Part shown: positions 17,791-25,940 of the stretch, piece by piece
Layout: every line of letters begins with the position of its first letter
Numbering within the stretch: position 1 is the first letter of the stretch
NCBI GenBank assembly: GCA_944386805.1
Contig: CALXCO010000010.1
Coordinates: 1-64,000 of the forward strand
Source of the DNA: an uncultured Clostridia bacterium
Lineage (GTDB): Bacteria; Bacillota; Clostridia; Oscillospirales; Ruminococcaceae
DNA: 64,000 bases
Direction: 5' to 3'
Notes under the pieces: model-generated
Told to the model about the DNA's origin: nothing
The model's input: only the letters and a program-made list of their open reading frames with translations
Databases searched by the model: none
Translations under genes and position numbers: made by a program

Positions 17791-19185
17791 TTATTTTCCT
17801 ACGCAGAACTTTTCAAATACCTGGTCAATAACCGTATCGCTGACCTTTTCGCCGCTCAGCTCAAACAGCGCCGACAGCGCGCTCTCCAGCGCAACATCCA
17901 CCGCATCGAGCGTATATCCTGCCTCAATCGTGCTGACCACTTCTTCCAGGCATTTAGCCGCCTCAGCTGCTGCCAAACGCTGGCGTTCATTGGCAAGGGA
18001 AGCCTCTGCCGGGTCAAATCCGTCCAGCATCAGCATTTGACCAATGACCTGATTGAGTGTTTCAATCGCCTGTTCTTGTTCTTCCAGTCCACCGCCAGCG
18101 GAAAGCTGGACCAGATGGGGGAAACTGCTGATAATTTCCTGGGTATCCAGTACCGGCGGCAGGTCGGTTTTATTCAGCACCGCAACAACCGACAGATGAG
18201 GCATTTCCTGTATCCGCTTAATAATCCGCCGGTCCTCATCCGACAGCGGTTCCGACAAGTCGAACACAGCCAGCACCAGTCCGGCACTTTCCAGCCGTGA
18301 CAGCGCAATGTCCACCCCGATTTTCTCGACCGGGTTGTCGGTTTCCCGGATACCGGCGGTATCCGCCAGCCGGAGCACCACGTCGCCGAGATTGACTGTT
18401 TCCTCGACAACATCCCTTGTCGTGCCGGGAATATTGGTCACAATACTGCGTGCACAGCCGCTGAGCAGATTCATCAGCGTCGATTTGCCGACGTTCGGTT
18501 TGCCGATAATAACGGTATCGACCCCTTCACGAATCAGGCGACCACGCTCAAAGTTGGCAAGCAGCCGTTTCAGCTGTCCCAGGCTGTCCCGGCAGATCTG
18601 ATCAATATCTTCCACTGTCAGCTCGTCGACATCCTCTTCCGGGTAGTCGATATACGCTGCAAGATGGCTGCTGACCGCCAGCAGATTGTCTGTAATCGCG
18701 CGGATTTTCCGGTACAGTGCCCCATCCATTGCGCTGTGAGCCGCACGCAGGCTGCGTTCAGAACCAGCACTGATCAGGTCTGCAACCGCTTCCGCCTGCG
18801 TCAGAGACATTTTTCCATTGAGGAAGGCACGCCGGGTAAATTCGCCGGGTCCTGCCAGCCGTGCACCGTTGTCCAGGCAGGCACGCAACACCTTGCGGGT
18901 AATCAGCAGGCCGCCATGACAGGAGATCTCCACGACGTTTTCTCCGGTATAGCTGTGCGGCGCACGGAAGACGGTTGCAACTCCATCATCCAGTTCATCG
19001 CCGTCATTGCCGCAGAGAATATGCCCATATGCCGCGGTATACCCTTTGTATTCGGCGAGCTTTCTGCCGGAGACCGGCCGAAATACGCTGTCTGCCACCG
19101 CAAAAGCGTTGTCGCCGGAAATACGGATTACACTGATTCCACCCGCTGCCTGGGGTGTAGCGATTGCTGCAATTGTTTCATTCAT
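17791..19185 (-). CDS. mnmE: tRNA modification GTPase MnmE
   Basis: GTPase of 464 residues forming the alpha2-beta2 complex with MnmG. An N-terminal folate-binding domain is followed by a helical domain with an inserted G domain: G1 GKPNVGKSTLMN near residue 228, G2 GTTRD, G3 DTAG, G4 NKTD. It ends in FCVGK, the C-x-G-K terminus whose cysteine is essential in the family. The ATG at 19185 has AGGGTGAG upstream. First gene of the mnmE-mnmG-rsmG group. Confidence 0.97.
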   Translation of the reverse strand: MNETIAAIATPQAAGGISVIRISGDNAFAVADSVFRPVSGRKLAEYKGYTAAYGHILCGNDGDELDDGVATVFRAPHSYTGENVVEISCHGGLLITRKVLRACLDNGARLAGPGEFTRRAFLNGKMSLTQAEAVADLISAGSERSLRAAHSAMDGALYRKIRAITDNLLAVSSHLAAYIDYPEEDVDELTVEDIDQICRDSLGQLKRLLANFERGRLIREGVDTVIIGKPNVGKSTLMNLLSGCARSIVTNIPGTTRDVVEETVNLGDVVLRLADTAGIRETDNPVEKIGVDIALSRLESAGLVLAVFDLSEPLSDEDRRIIKRIQEMPHLSVVAVLNKTDLPPVLDTQEIISSFPHLVQLSAGGGLEEQEQAIETLNQVIGQMLMLDGFDPAEASLANERQRLAAAEAAKCLEEVVSTIEAGYTLDAVDVALESALSALFELSGEKVSDTVIDQVFEKFCVGK

Positions 19186-19290
19186 GAAAATCTCACCCTA
19201 TCCCAATCCACAAAACTACTGTGTCTGTCCTATCCAAGGCTATTCATGCAGGAAAAACAAACACCGCTGTTTTCTCTGCATCAATATCCT

Positions 19291-19336
19291 TTTGAAAGAA
19301 GAGGACCTCCGCATATTTTCAGCCGCGGAGGTCCTC
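19291..19336 (-). terminator. Rho-independent terminator of the rpmH-rnpA-yidD-yidC-jag unit
   Basis: Twelve-bp perfect stem (19301-19312 with 19325-19336, 12-base loop) followed on the minus strand by TTCTTTC, 28 bases after the jag stop. It separates jag from mnmE, which is linked to jag in many genomes. Confidence 0.8.
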
Positions 19337-19364
19337 CACCCGCTCAAACGGGTTTCCTTATCTG

Positions 19365-20459
19365 TTACAGCTCGATCTTGCCGTAAAGCTTGATCGAATC
19401 GTCCAGTTTTTTCGCCTCCCGATGAGGAGCAGGCTCTCTGACGGCAGTCTCGCCGGCAGACTGAACGTTTTCTCTGTTTTCGCGGGGCTGGCGCGGTTCA
19501 TGATCGCGTCTGCCGCCTCTTCTGGAACGACCGCCATCCCGTCTGGAACGGCCGCCTTCCCGTGCCTCAACCCGCGTCGGTTTGATGATAACCTTACGGT
19601 TGGGCTCTTCACCGTTGGATTTAGAAGTTACACCCTCGATATCGGTAACCACTGCGTGGATAATCCGTCTTTCATACGGATTCATCGGTTCCAGCGCGAC
19701 CGGACGTCCGGTCTTAAGCGCCTTTTTGGCCATCCGTGCAGCCAGTGCCCGAAGGGTTTCTTCTCTCTTCTCGCGATAGTTGCCGGCATTCATCGTAAAC
19801 CGGACATAATCGCCTTCCCGGCGTCTGAGACGGTTTGCAACCAGGCAGACAAGGTACTGGAGAGAATCCAGCGTCTCGCCGCGTTTGCCGATAACCGAAC
19901 CGATCGAGTCACCGTTGAGATGGATAATAACCGTGCGGTCAGGAGCCTTGGTAAACTCCATCGTCACATCTCCGGCACCCATCTTTTCAAAAATCTCAGT
20001 CAGATACGCTTTTGCGATCTCAATTTTCGGTTCGATATCCGCAAGCTCTTCTTCCGTCAGTTCAACGGAGGTCTCAGCCGGTTCAGCCACAGCTTCCGGA
20101 GCAGGAGCAGGTTCAGCCTTTTCCGGCTCAGCCATCTGCTGAACCACCACCGGTTTTACCGGTTCCACAGGTTTGACTTCAGGCTTTGCTTCGGGTTTGG
20201 CGGCAACTTTGGCCGGAGCCTTTTCAACCGGCTGTACTGCCGGTTTTTCGGCCTTCTGGGGAGCGGCAGTGACAGGGGTGGGATCTTCCACAGTAACCTT
20301 CACCTGTGCCTGCTGCTTGATTTTACCAAACAGGCCTTTTTTCGGAAGCTTCAGGACCTCCCGGGAGGAGGCTTCATCCGGCTGGATGCCGAGTTCCCGG
20401 CAGGCCAGTTCAAAAGCTTCTTCGACCGTATTGGCAGATGCAATATACTCACGGGTCAT
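19365..20459 (-). CDS. jag: RNA-binding protein Jag/KhpB
   Basis: KH-R3H RNA-binding protein, usually encoded next to yidC and linked to cell elongation control. 364 residues versus about 210 in Bacillus. Jag-N domain at residues 1-50 (REYIASANTVEEAFELACRELG), then about 90 residues rich in Pro/Ala/Val/Glu, KH domain near 170-235 with the GKRGETLDSLQYL loop, R3H domain near 235-300, and an Arg/Gly/Glu-rich tail (RRDGGRSRRGGRRDHE). The ATG at 20459 has AGGAGG ten bases upstream. The disordered linker and basic tail are the unusual parts. Confidence 0.93.
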   Translation of the reverse strand: MTREYIASANTVEEAFELACRELGIQPDEASSREVLKLPKKGLFGKIKQQAQVKVTVEDPTPVTAAPQKAEKPAVQPVEKAPAKVAAKPEAKPEVKPVEPVKPVVVQQMAEPEKAEPAPAPEAVAEPAETSVELTEEELADIEPKIEIAKAYLTEIFEKMGAGDVTMEFTKAPDRTVIIHLNGDSIGSVIGKRGETLDSLQYLVCLVANRLRRREGDYVRFTMNAGNYREKREETLRALAARMAKKALKTGRPVALEPMNPYERRIIHAVVTDIEGVTSKSNGEEPNRKVIIKPTRVEAREGGRSRRDGGRSRRGGRRDHEPRQPRENRENVQSAGETAVREPAPHREAKKLDDSIKLYGKIEL

Positions 20460-20541
20460 AAATATGAATCCTCCTGTTCATTATCTGCATCAGAAAATAC
20501 ACACTGTATAATCTGCAGGAAAGATTGGCGGAAACAGTACC

Positions 20542-21657
20542 TTACATCAGGTCCTGATCGGTAACTTCAATATACTCGTCGCCGTATTTTTCCGCATCGC
20601 GCTTTCTTGCCTCAGCAAGACGTTTGCGGTTAAGTTCCTTGGATGTCATATACGCTTCAGCCGCTTTCTGAGCATCGGGAGTGGCAGGTTTTTTACGTCT
20701 TGCCTCTTCCTGAGCAGCTTTTTCCTCCTCAATTTCTTCGGGGAGTTTTGCGCCGCCGTTTCTCTTTTTGCGTTCTTCGCGTTCTTTTTTCTTTTGTTCT
20801 TCGACTTTACGGACCTGTTCCTCGTATTCTGCCTTATATTTAGCGGGAGAATAGAAGAGGTTGAGGACAATTGTCTGAACAATCGCCAGCAGGTTGCCGA
20901 CAATCCAGTAGATACCAACGCCGCAGGGAACCTCAAATGCAATCCACACCGACATGATCGGCATCAGATACATCATATATTTCATACCGCCCTGCTGCTG
21001 ATTCATACCAGGCGTCATCTTCATCGAAACAATCGACGTTGCCAGCGCGGTAGCACCCGACAGGATCGGGATCAGTACCAGAATACTGTTCCAGGTCGGG
21101 ATATCGCCCAGATACAGTCCAAACAGCGTATAGTCAAAGTTCTGAATCTGAGAGATGATATCCTGCGAGATACCACTAAAATACTGAATCGTATCAGGGT
21201 TCTGGATGGCGGCAATGACCGCCAGCTGCGGCTGTGAAACTCTGCCAAACACATCCTGGTTGGATGTCAGGACATTGGTCAGCGAAGTGATTGTCGCTGA
21301 ATCCAGTCTGAGGATGTGGGTCAGCGGTTCGTAAACGACATAGATGATGCCGAACAGCAAAATGATCTGAATAAGTGAAGGCAGACAGCCACCCATCGGG
21401 TTATACCCGTGCTGTTCATACAGCTTCATCAGTTCTTCCTGCTGTTTTTCCTTATTATTGGCGTACTTTTTCTGAATCTCCTGGATCTTGGGCTGAAAGA
21501 CCTGCATTTTCGCGCCGGACTTCTGCTGTTTAATCGACAGAGGGAAGAGAGCAACACGGAACAGGACGGTAAACAGTATCAGCGCAACGCCGTAGTTGTT
21601 GACCACCTGATAAATTGCCCACATGATCCATCCAAAGGGATAGCCTAGTATATTCAT
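20542..21657 (-). CDS. yidC: Membrane protein insertase YidC/Oxa1/SpoIIIJ
   Basis: Inserts proteins into the cytoplasmic membrane. 371 residues, with no lipoprotein signal. Transmembrane segments near residues 8-40, 95-120, 180-215 and 225-265. The conserved groove arginine is in LFRVALFPLSIKQQKS. The cytoplasmic coiled region (KEKQQEELMKLYEQHGYNPMGGCLPSLIQI) is clear. The last ~90 residues are a charged, Lys/Glu-rich cytoplasmic tail. The ATG at 21657 has AAAGGA nine bases upstream. The 158-base gap to yidD is highly structured (CGTCCGG/CCGGACG and inner stems) but lacks a T tract. Confidence 0.96.
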   Translation of the reverse strand: MNILGYPFGWIMWAIYQVVNNYGVALILFTVLFRVALFPLSIKQQKSGAKMQVFQPKIQEIQKKYANNKEKQQEELMKLYEQHGYNPMGGCLPSLIQIILLFGIIYVVYEPLTHILRLDSATITSLTNVLTSNQDVFGRVSQPQLAVIAAIQNPDTIQYFSGISQDIISQIQNFDYTLFGLYLGDIPTWNSILVLIPILSGATALATSIVSMKMTPGMNQQQGGMKYMMYLMPIMSVWIAFEVPCGVGIYWIVGNLLAIVQTIVLNLFYSPAKYKAEYEEQVRKVEEQKKKEREERKKRNGGAKLPEEIEEEKAAQEEARRKKPATPDAQKAAEAYMTSKELNRKRLAEARKRDAEKYGDEYIEVTDQDLM

Positions 21658-21816
21658 GGGTCTGATTCCTTTCTGAAAGGCGATAACGGCTGCCCCATCT
21701 ATTCAGTTTGTACGACGTCCGGCGGGGCAGCAAAGGAAATTTGCCTCCGGACGCCGGCATTGTGAAAGGGAATCTGGATTCCCCGGTCAAACTGCCGCAA
21801 CACGATAGTTTGACTC

Positions 21817-22146
21817 TTATTTTTTTACATCAATATCCAAAAATGGTTTGACCGCTGCATCCGGACGAGTATTTTCCTTCTGCGGAAAATGTTTCCGTCG
21901 TGGGAACAGCACAAACCGATCCGGGACCGGATCAATCCCGCCTTCGAAAAGAGGATTGCAACGCAGAATGCGCAGCATTCCCAGCCACAACCCTTTCACC
22001 ACACCAAAGCGTTCTACCGCCCCCAGCGTATAACTGGAACAGGTCGGATAAAAGCGGCAGCATGGTTTCCCTTTGAGCCGGGACAACCATCGCTGATAAA
22101 ACCGAATCAAAAACAAAACGATCTTTTTCATGGGCTTTTCGTGCAT
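21817..22146 (-). CDS. yidD: Membrane protein insertion efficiency factor YidD
   Basis: Small basic protein that assists YidC-dependent insertion. About 109 residues, with the family signature [20 protein letters not shown] and [13 protein letters not shown]. An amphipathic N-terminal segment ([16 protein letters not shown]) fits membrane-surface binding. The start is taken as ATG at 22146, seven bases after AGGTG. The ATG at 22131 (MKKIVLFL) is closer to the family N-terminus but has a weaker site. It sits between rnpA and yidC in the standard order. Confidence 0.93.
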   Translation of the reverse strand: MHEKPMKKIVLFLIRFYQRWLSRLKGKPCCRFYPTCSSYTLGAVERFGVVKGLWLGMLRILRCNPLFEGGIDPVPDRFVLFPRRKHFPQKENTRPDAAVKPFLDIDVKK

Positions 22147-22192
22147 CAACGGACACCTGTTCTGTCCGTTCAGACGGCACCAGAACCGATTG

Positions 22193-22612
22193 TCAGTCTG
22201 CTTTACCTGACGGGTCCGTTTTTTTCGGAGAAGCGGTACGGCGGATCTTATCCTTTCGGCCGGAACTGTTGCCCGGCTGAGAGAGATAACTCAAACACTT
22301 TTTCATCGCCGCAGCGACCTGATAAGACTTCGCAGTCAGGATTCCCTCCCGTGCGACAAAGACATAATCTTTTCCGACAGGCGCCTGTGCCATCACCGAC
22401 CAGAACGCTGCCCGGATCAGCCTGCGCGCATGATTACGCTTGACCGCATTGCCAATCTTTTTGGAGGTGGTAATGCCATACCGGATCTGACCCGACTGTC
22501 CTCTTACCATATAGCAGATAAAATAAGGGGTCGCCCTGCTCTTTCCCTGGTAGTAGGCATGACGGAATTCCTTATTTAATGTAAGCGTCTGCGGTTTCGG
22601 CTCATTTGTCAT
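22193..22612 (-). CDS. rnpA: Ribonuclease P protein component
   Basis: Protein subunit of RNase P, which matures tRNA 5' ends. 139 residues. The core matches the family: [14 protein letters not shown], then the RNR-type motif [17 protein letters not shown] and the hydrophobic-rich strand KDYVFVARE. The C-terminal 30 residues are basic and longer than usual. ATG at 22612, AAAGGA upstream. Its start overlaps (ATGA) the stop of a possible small upstream frame. Confidence 0.95.
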   Translation of the reverse strand: MTNEPKPQTLTLNKEFRHAYYQGKSRATPYFICYMVRGQSGQIRYGITTSKKIGNAVKRNHARRLIRAAFWSVMAQAPVGKDYVFVAREGILTAKSYQVAAAMKKCLSYLSQPGNSSGRKDKIRRTASPKKTDPSGKAD

Positions 22613-22869
22613 TCAGATAACCATTCCTTTATGGTTTTTGCCGGAAGAGAGCACCCATTCAACGGGAATCGACCCTTTCCAACACAACGGACATCTTTCC
22701 CGTCTTCGTTACCGGACAGCCGCAGGTACGCGCCGCCAAAAAACAAACAAGCCGCCTCTGCAAGCGCCTGTTTTACAGCGCCGGCAGAGCGCGGCAGGTT
22801 GTCCATACTTTTTGCGGGAAAGAAATGCTTGGAAACGCAGCTCTGCGCTTTTCCAAAACCGGGAATCAA
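22609..22869 (-). CDS. Candidate 86-codon small ORF bridging rpmH and rnpA
   Basis: An open frame fills exactly the 240 bases between rpmH and rnpA. Its TTG start overlaps the rpmH stop (TTGA) and its TGA stop overlaps the rnpA start (ATGA). The product would begin [11 protein letters not shown] and end KTIKEWLSE. No motif, membrane segment or family is recognised and no Shine-Dalgarno sequence precedes the TTG. An internal ATG gives a 65-residue version, also without a good site. The double overlap suggests translational coupling. Chance openness of a GC-moderate spacer remains the simplest alternative. Confidence 0.28.
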   Translation of the reverse strand: MIPGFGKAQSCVSKHFFPAKSMDNLPRSAGAVKQALAEAACLFFGGAYLRLSGNEDGKDVRCVGKGRFPLNGCSLPAKTIKEWLSE

Positions 22870-23000
22870 TAGGTCAGTCTTGCTCTGCCGCGGTCACGTC
22901 TTCTCTTCAGGACTTTACGGCCGTTAGCGGTCGCCATTCTCTTTCTGAAGCCATGGACTTTCTTTCTGTGCAGTTTCTTAGGCTGATAAGTTCTTTTCAT
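22866..23000 (-). CDS. rpmH: 50S ribosomal protein L34
   Basis: The 44-codon frame reads [19 protein letters not shown] at its start, then [19 protein letters not shown] and ends RARLTY, a full match to L34 including the conserved central and basic segments. ATG at 23000 behind AGGAGG (spacing 9). First gene of the leftward rpmH-rnpA-yidD-yidC-jag unit and divergent from dnaA, as in nearly all Firmicutes. Confidence 0.97.
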   Translation of the reverse strand: MKRTYQPKKLHRKKVHGFRKRMATANGRKVLKRRRDRGRARLTY

Positions 23001-23209
23001 GGTGCAAATGCCTCCTTTTGAATTTTCAATAATACGGTTTCCGCCATCCGTCTGTCCACCAGGTTCAGGACAATCAGCACGGACTGCCGGCAGCTTTCCG
23101 CCAGGACGCTTCAGAAGTATAAGTGGTACGTCACAGCAGCCATCCGCATTTGACCCCGCCGGAAATCCACGGAAATCAAAGGGACAAAAGCGAAAACTCT
23201 CAAGTTAAT

Positions 23210-23239
23210 AGTATAACGGATAAGAGGTGAGCTTGTCAA
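23210..23239 (-). promoter_or_regulatory. Predicted rpmH promoter
   Basis: Consensus TTGACA, 18 bases, TATACT on the minus strand. It gives an unusually long leader of about 200 bases before the L34 start codon. The leader holds GC-rich complementary segments but no recognised regulator motif. Confidence 0.75.
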
Positions 23240-23374
23240 CTGTTTTTTTGCAATTCACACGTCCAAAAACCAAATTTTCGGCCATTTGGCGGCATTTTGA
23301 CCAGCTTTAGCGCGAATACGGACAAACAGAGAGAGAATCTGAATACAAAAGACAGTAATTTTTGGTTTATACTT

Positions 23375-23548
23375 TTACTCAAAGTATTTTTCATCAACTT
23401 GTTCTGCTTTCCAAAGCACCGTCTTCTTTGTATCAGTCAGCATAACCAACTGATGTTCAATTTCTGAGCAAATAAATTGCGAATCGTATCTATTATCTTT
23501 TGACTCATCAAATTGATTTAATTTTATTGTTGTCGTCCAGACTATCGG
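23375..23548 (-). pseudogene. Possible decayed gene fragment in the origin region
   Basis: On the minus strand a 57-codon frame without a start codon reads like real protein, including KLNQFDESKDNRYDSQF and ending WKAEQVDEKYFE before TAA. The frame is closed upstream by TGA near 23554, while a neighbouring frame stays open across 23542-23799. A frameshifted or truncated remnant of an A+T-rich gene is therefore possible. No family is recognised. Chance translation of A+T-rich DNA is the alternative. Confidence 0.3.
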
Positions 23549-23667
23549 TAATCAGATATTTTTAATTTTGCCTCAGCGAAAGTTTTCCACTTTTCATTCT
23601 TTTGTCCCAATGTGTGAAAAACCGTAAAAAAACGTATCAACTCGTCGGAAAAACGTATGTTGAAAAC

Positions 23668-23696
23668 TTGCCCTGAACGCGTTTTTGTGTTATAAT
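23668..23696 (+). promoter_or_regulatory. Predicted dnaA promoter
   Basis: TTGCCC, 17 bases, TATAAT. Transcription would start near 23703, giving a leader of about 225 bases that contains two DnaA-box-like 9-mers in opposite orientation (23748-23756 and 23782-23790). Confidence 0.6.
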
Positions 23697-23747
23697 TGAT
23701 ATCGAAACCACAGCGGTTTTTCCCGCGCTTATTGTGCGTTCCCGCCC

Positions 23748-23790
23748 TTTTCCACACAGGCGTAAAACCTTTTTGCACCCATGTGGAAAA
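23748..23790. promoter_or_regulatory. Pair of inverted DnaA boxes in the dnaA leader
   Basis: TTTTCCACA at 23748-23756 (plus) and its complement TGTGGAAAA at 23782-23790. Each differs from the consensus TTATCCACA at one base. Both lie between the promoter and the start codon, a classical arrangement for DnaA autorepression. Confidence 0.6.
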
Positions 23791-23930
23791 TGACGCCATA
23801 CCGCACGCGTCTGCATGGGCAAAACTGCGGCTTTTATTTTGTATACACTTTTCCCCCGGGACAGACGAATGGTCAGTTCACAACATTATCCCGGCGGGTA
23901 ATGACTACTCAAAGGAGGGAGTTTTTCCTC

Positions 23931-25376
23931 ATGGAGTCTTTCTCCGAAGTGTTCAGCATCGTAAAAAATATCTTGAAGGAAAACCTCACCGAGCCGGCTT
24001 ACAATCTGTGGATTGAACCGCTCCAGGCAGTCAGTCTTCAGGACAATGTGGTCACGCTGCTGTCGCCCTCGGCCTTCCACTGCAGCACCCTGCAGCACAA
24101 CTATATGACCCGCATCAAGGATGCACTCGATGAGGTCATGGGCTTCGAGGTGACTATCCGCTTTATCTCAGCCGAAGACGCCGGCAATGAAACGGCAGCA
24201 TCCCCTGCCGAAGCTGCCACGCAGCCGGACAAGGCTGACAGCAGTCCGGCCAAAACTGTGGCGAAAACAGTGGAAGAACCCCATACGACGGCCTCGCAGA
24301 CTTTTGCCGATACGACTTCTCAACAGCCGCCGCTTCCGTCCAATACCGATGGAGATTACGCCTATACATTTGAAAACTTTATCGTCGGCAGCCGCAATGA
24401 ATTTGCCTATACTGCATGCAAATCCATTGCCACCGCCAACTTTAATGCGCCCAAGCCCTATAACCCGCTGTTTATCTACGGGCCGAGCGGACTGGGCAAA
24501 ACCCATTTGTTGATGGCCATCAAATTTGAGGTGGAAAAGCGCAATCCCGATCTGAACATTGTCTATACCAATTCGGAAAACTTTACCAACGACGTCATTC
24601 AGCACCTGAACCGTCAGGATATGAACGTACTCCGCCAGCGCTATCGCAACGCCGATTTCCTGCTGGTCGATGATATCCAGTTTTTATCCGGCAAGGAGAC
24701 GACACAGGAAGAATTCTTCCATACCTTTAATGATCTGTATCAGCACAACAAGCAGATTGTCATCACCTCTGACCGTCCGCCCAAAGATATCCAGATCATT
24801 ACCGACCGTCTGAAAACACGGTTCGAATCGGGGCTGCTGGCCGACATCTCACCGCCAGATATTGAGACCCGTATTGCGATTATCAAGCGGAAAGCTGAAT
24901 TGCTGGGACTGGATATTCCCCCGGAAATTGTCAGCTTTATCGCCAGCAAGCTGAAGAGCAACATCCGTCAGCTGGAAGGCGCCGTTAAAAAGCTCTACGT
25001 CAATCAGACGCTGATTCACGAACCGATTACCCTGCCGCATGCACAGAGCGTCATTCGTGAAATTCTCAACGACGAGCAGCCGCTGCCGGTCACTGTCGAA
25101 AAGATTATCGAAGAAGTTGGCCGTACATTTGACGTATCGCCGGCTGACATCCGCTCCAACAAACGCAGCGGACCGATTTCCAATGCCCGTCAGATCGCGA
25201 TCTATATTGTCAGGGAAATAACGCAGATTCCGATGAAGCAGATTGGACAGGAATTCGGCAACCGGGATCATACGACCATTGTCTATACCATTAAAAAGGT
25301 AGACGCTCTGATGAAAAACAATCCGCACGAACGCGGCATTATTGAAGATCTGATCCGCAACATCCGTGCGAAATAA
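23931..25376 (+). CDS. dnaA: Chromosomal replication initiator DnaA
   Basis: Binds DnaA boxes and opens oriC. 481 residues when begun at the ATG at 23931 (MESFSEVFSIVKNILKEN), which has AAAGGAGGGAG upstream. Longer frames to 23781 include the DnaA box and are rejected. Domain I lies at 1-85, a low-complexity domain II linker at about 85-140 (Ala/Thr/Pro/Ser), the AAA+ domain III with Walker A GPSGLGKTHL near 184 and Walker B LLVDDIQFLSG near 244, and domain IV with the DnaA-box recognition signature GNRDHTTIVYTIKKV near 443. Followed by the second part of oriC. Confidence 0.98.
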   Translation: MESFSEVFSIVKNILKENLTEPAYNLWIEPLQAVSLQDNVVTLLSPSAFHCSTLQHNYMTRIKDALDEVMGFEVTIRFISAEDAGNETAASPAEAATQPDKADSSPAKTVAKTVEEPHTTASQTFADTTSQQPPLPSNTDGDYAYTFENFIVGSRNEFAYTACKSIATANFNAPKPYNPLFIYGPSGLGKTHLLMAIKFEVEKRNPDLNIVYTNSENFTNDVIQHLNRQDMNVLRQRYRNADFLLVDDIQFLSGKETTQEEFFHTFNDLYQHNKQIVITSDRPPKDIQIITDRLKTRFESGLLADISPPDIETRIAIIKRKAELLGLDIPPEIVSFIASKLKSNIRQLEGAVKKLYVNQTLIHEPITLPHAQSVIREILNDEQPLPVTVEKIIEEVGRTFDVSPADIRSNKRSGPISNARQIAIYIVREITQIPMKQIGQEFGNRDHTTIVYTIKKVDALMKNNPHERGIIEDLIRNIRAK

Positions 25377-25940
25377 ACATCCAGATGTGGAAAACTTGTT
25401 TTTGAGGCGTTTAACCGGTTTTAGGCATATAAAGCAGCTCTTTTTTATAAAGGAGTCGCTCTTTATACAGCCCAATTTTCCTCAACAAAATGTTTATAAT
25501 TCAAAGTTTCTTCTGCACAAATTTTCACATCTTTCCACCAGTACAAACGACAAGGATTTTGACTTCTGACATTTCAAGATTTACCCAACAGCTCAAAAAT
25601 CGGAAAACTTTTCAACCGTGTTTTTGACCACAGCTTGTGCAATCTGGCTTGTGACAGACGCATATATATAATAGTAGAGACTTTCGGTGCAAAAAGGCAT
25701 TGTCCGCCGGTGAAAACCAGTGAAAAACACCTTGACGCACAAATCCACAGCCTCTACTACGACTACCATTTATTACTATTATTTCTATTTGTATCTTTCT
25801 ATATATAAAAATACAATCAAGAAATGAATATGCGGTGATTGACCTCACTGATGATCTGTGTACTTGTCATCGAACAAAAATGACAGTTGGAAGCAATGAC
25901 TTGCAAAGAAGAAACGAATCGTTACTTGAAAGGAATTGCC
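25377..25940. other. oriC, right (dnaA-dnaN) part
   Basis: A 564-base gap with no plausible gene. It holds a DnaA-box-like TGTGGAAAA just after dnaA (25386-25394), a hairpin TATAAAGGAG/CTCTTTATA (about 25447-25468) without a T tract, an AT run ATATATATAATAGTAGAG (about 25663), and the box-plus-trinucleotide-plus-AT-rich element at 25741-25810. The arrangement matches the B. subtilis origin, where duplex opening occurs between dnaA and dnaN. Confidence 0.65.
25741..25810 (+). other. Putative basal unwinding element: DnaA box, CTA trinucleotides, AT-rich tract
   Basis: AAATCCACA (25741-25749; two mismatches to the consensus box) is followed by a short GCCT spacer, then CTACTACGACTACCA (25754-25768) and, after a one-base phase shift, TTACTATTATTTCTA (25773-25787), and then an A+T run ending in TATATATAAAA. 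This order (box, GC spacer, CTA/TTA triplets, AT-rich duplex) is the DnaA-trio layout described for Bacillus. Function is inferred. Confidence 0.55.

Larger units (their letters stand above)
23240..23930. other. oriC, left (upstream of dnaA) part
   Basis: About 690 bases without an intact gene between the divergent rpmH promoter and dnaA, A+T-rich compared with its flanks. It contains DnaA-box-like sequences TTTTCCACT (23583), TTTTCCACA (23748) and its reverse complement TGTGGAAAA (23782), the dnaA promoter, and a protein-coding remnant at 23375-23548. The boxes near 23748-23790 fall in the dnaA leader, which fits autoregulation. Origin function is inferred from context. Confidence 0.6.

Noticed and set aside
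23240..25940. CRISPR or iteron-like arrays in the origin region
   Set aside because: Only scattered DnaA-box-like 9-mers and trinucleotides are present; no regularly spaced repeats.
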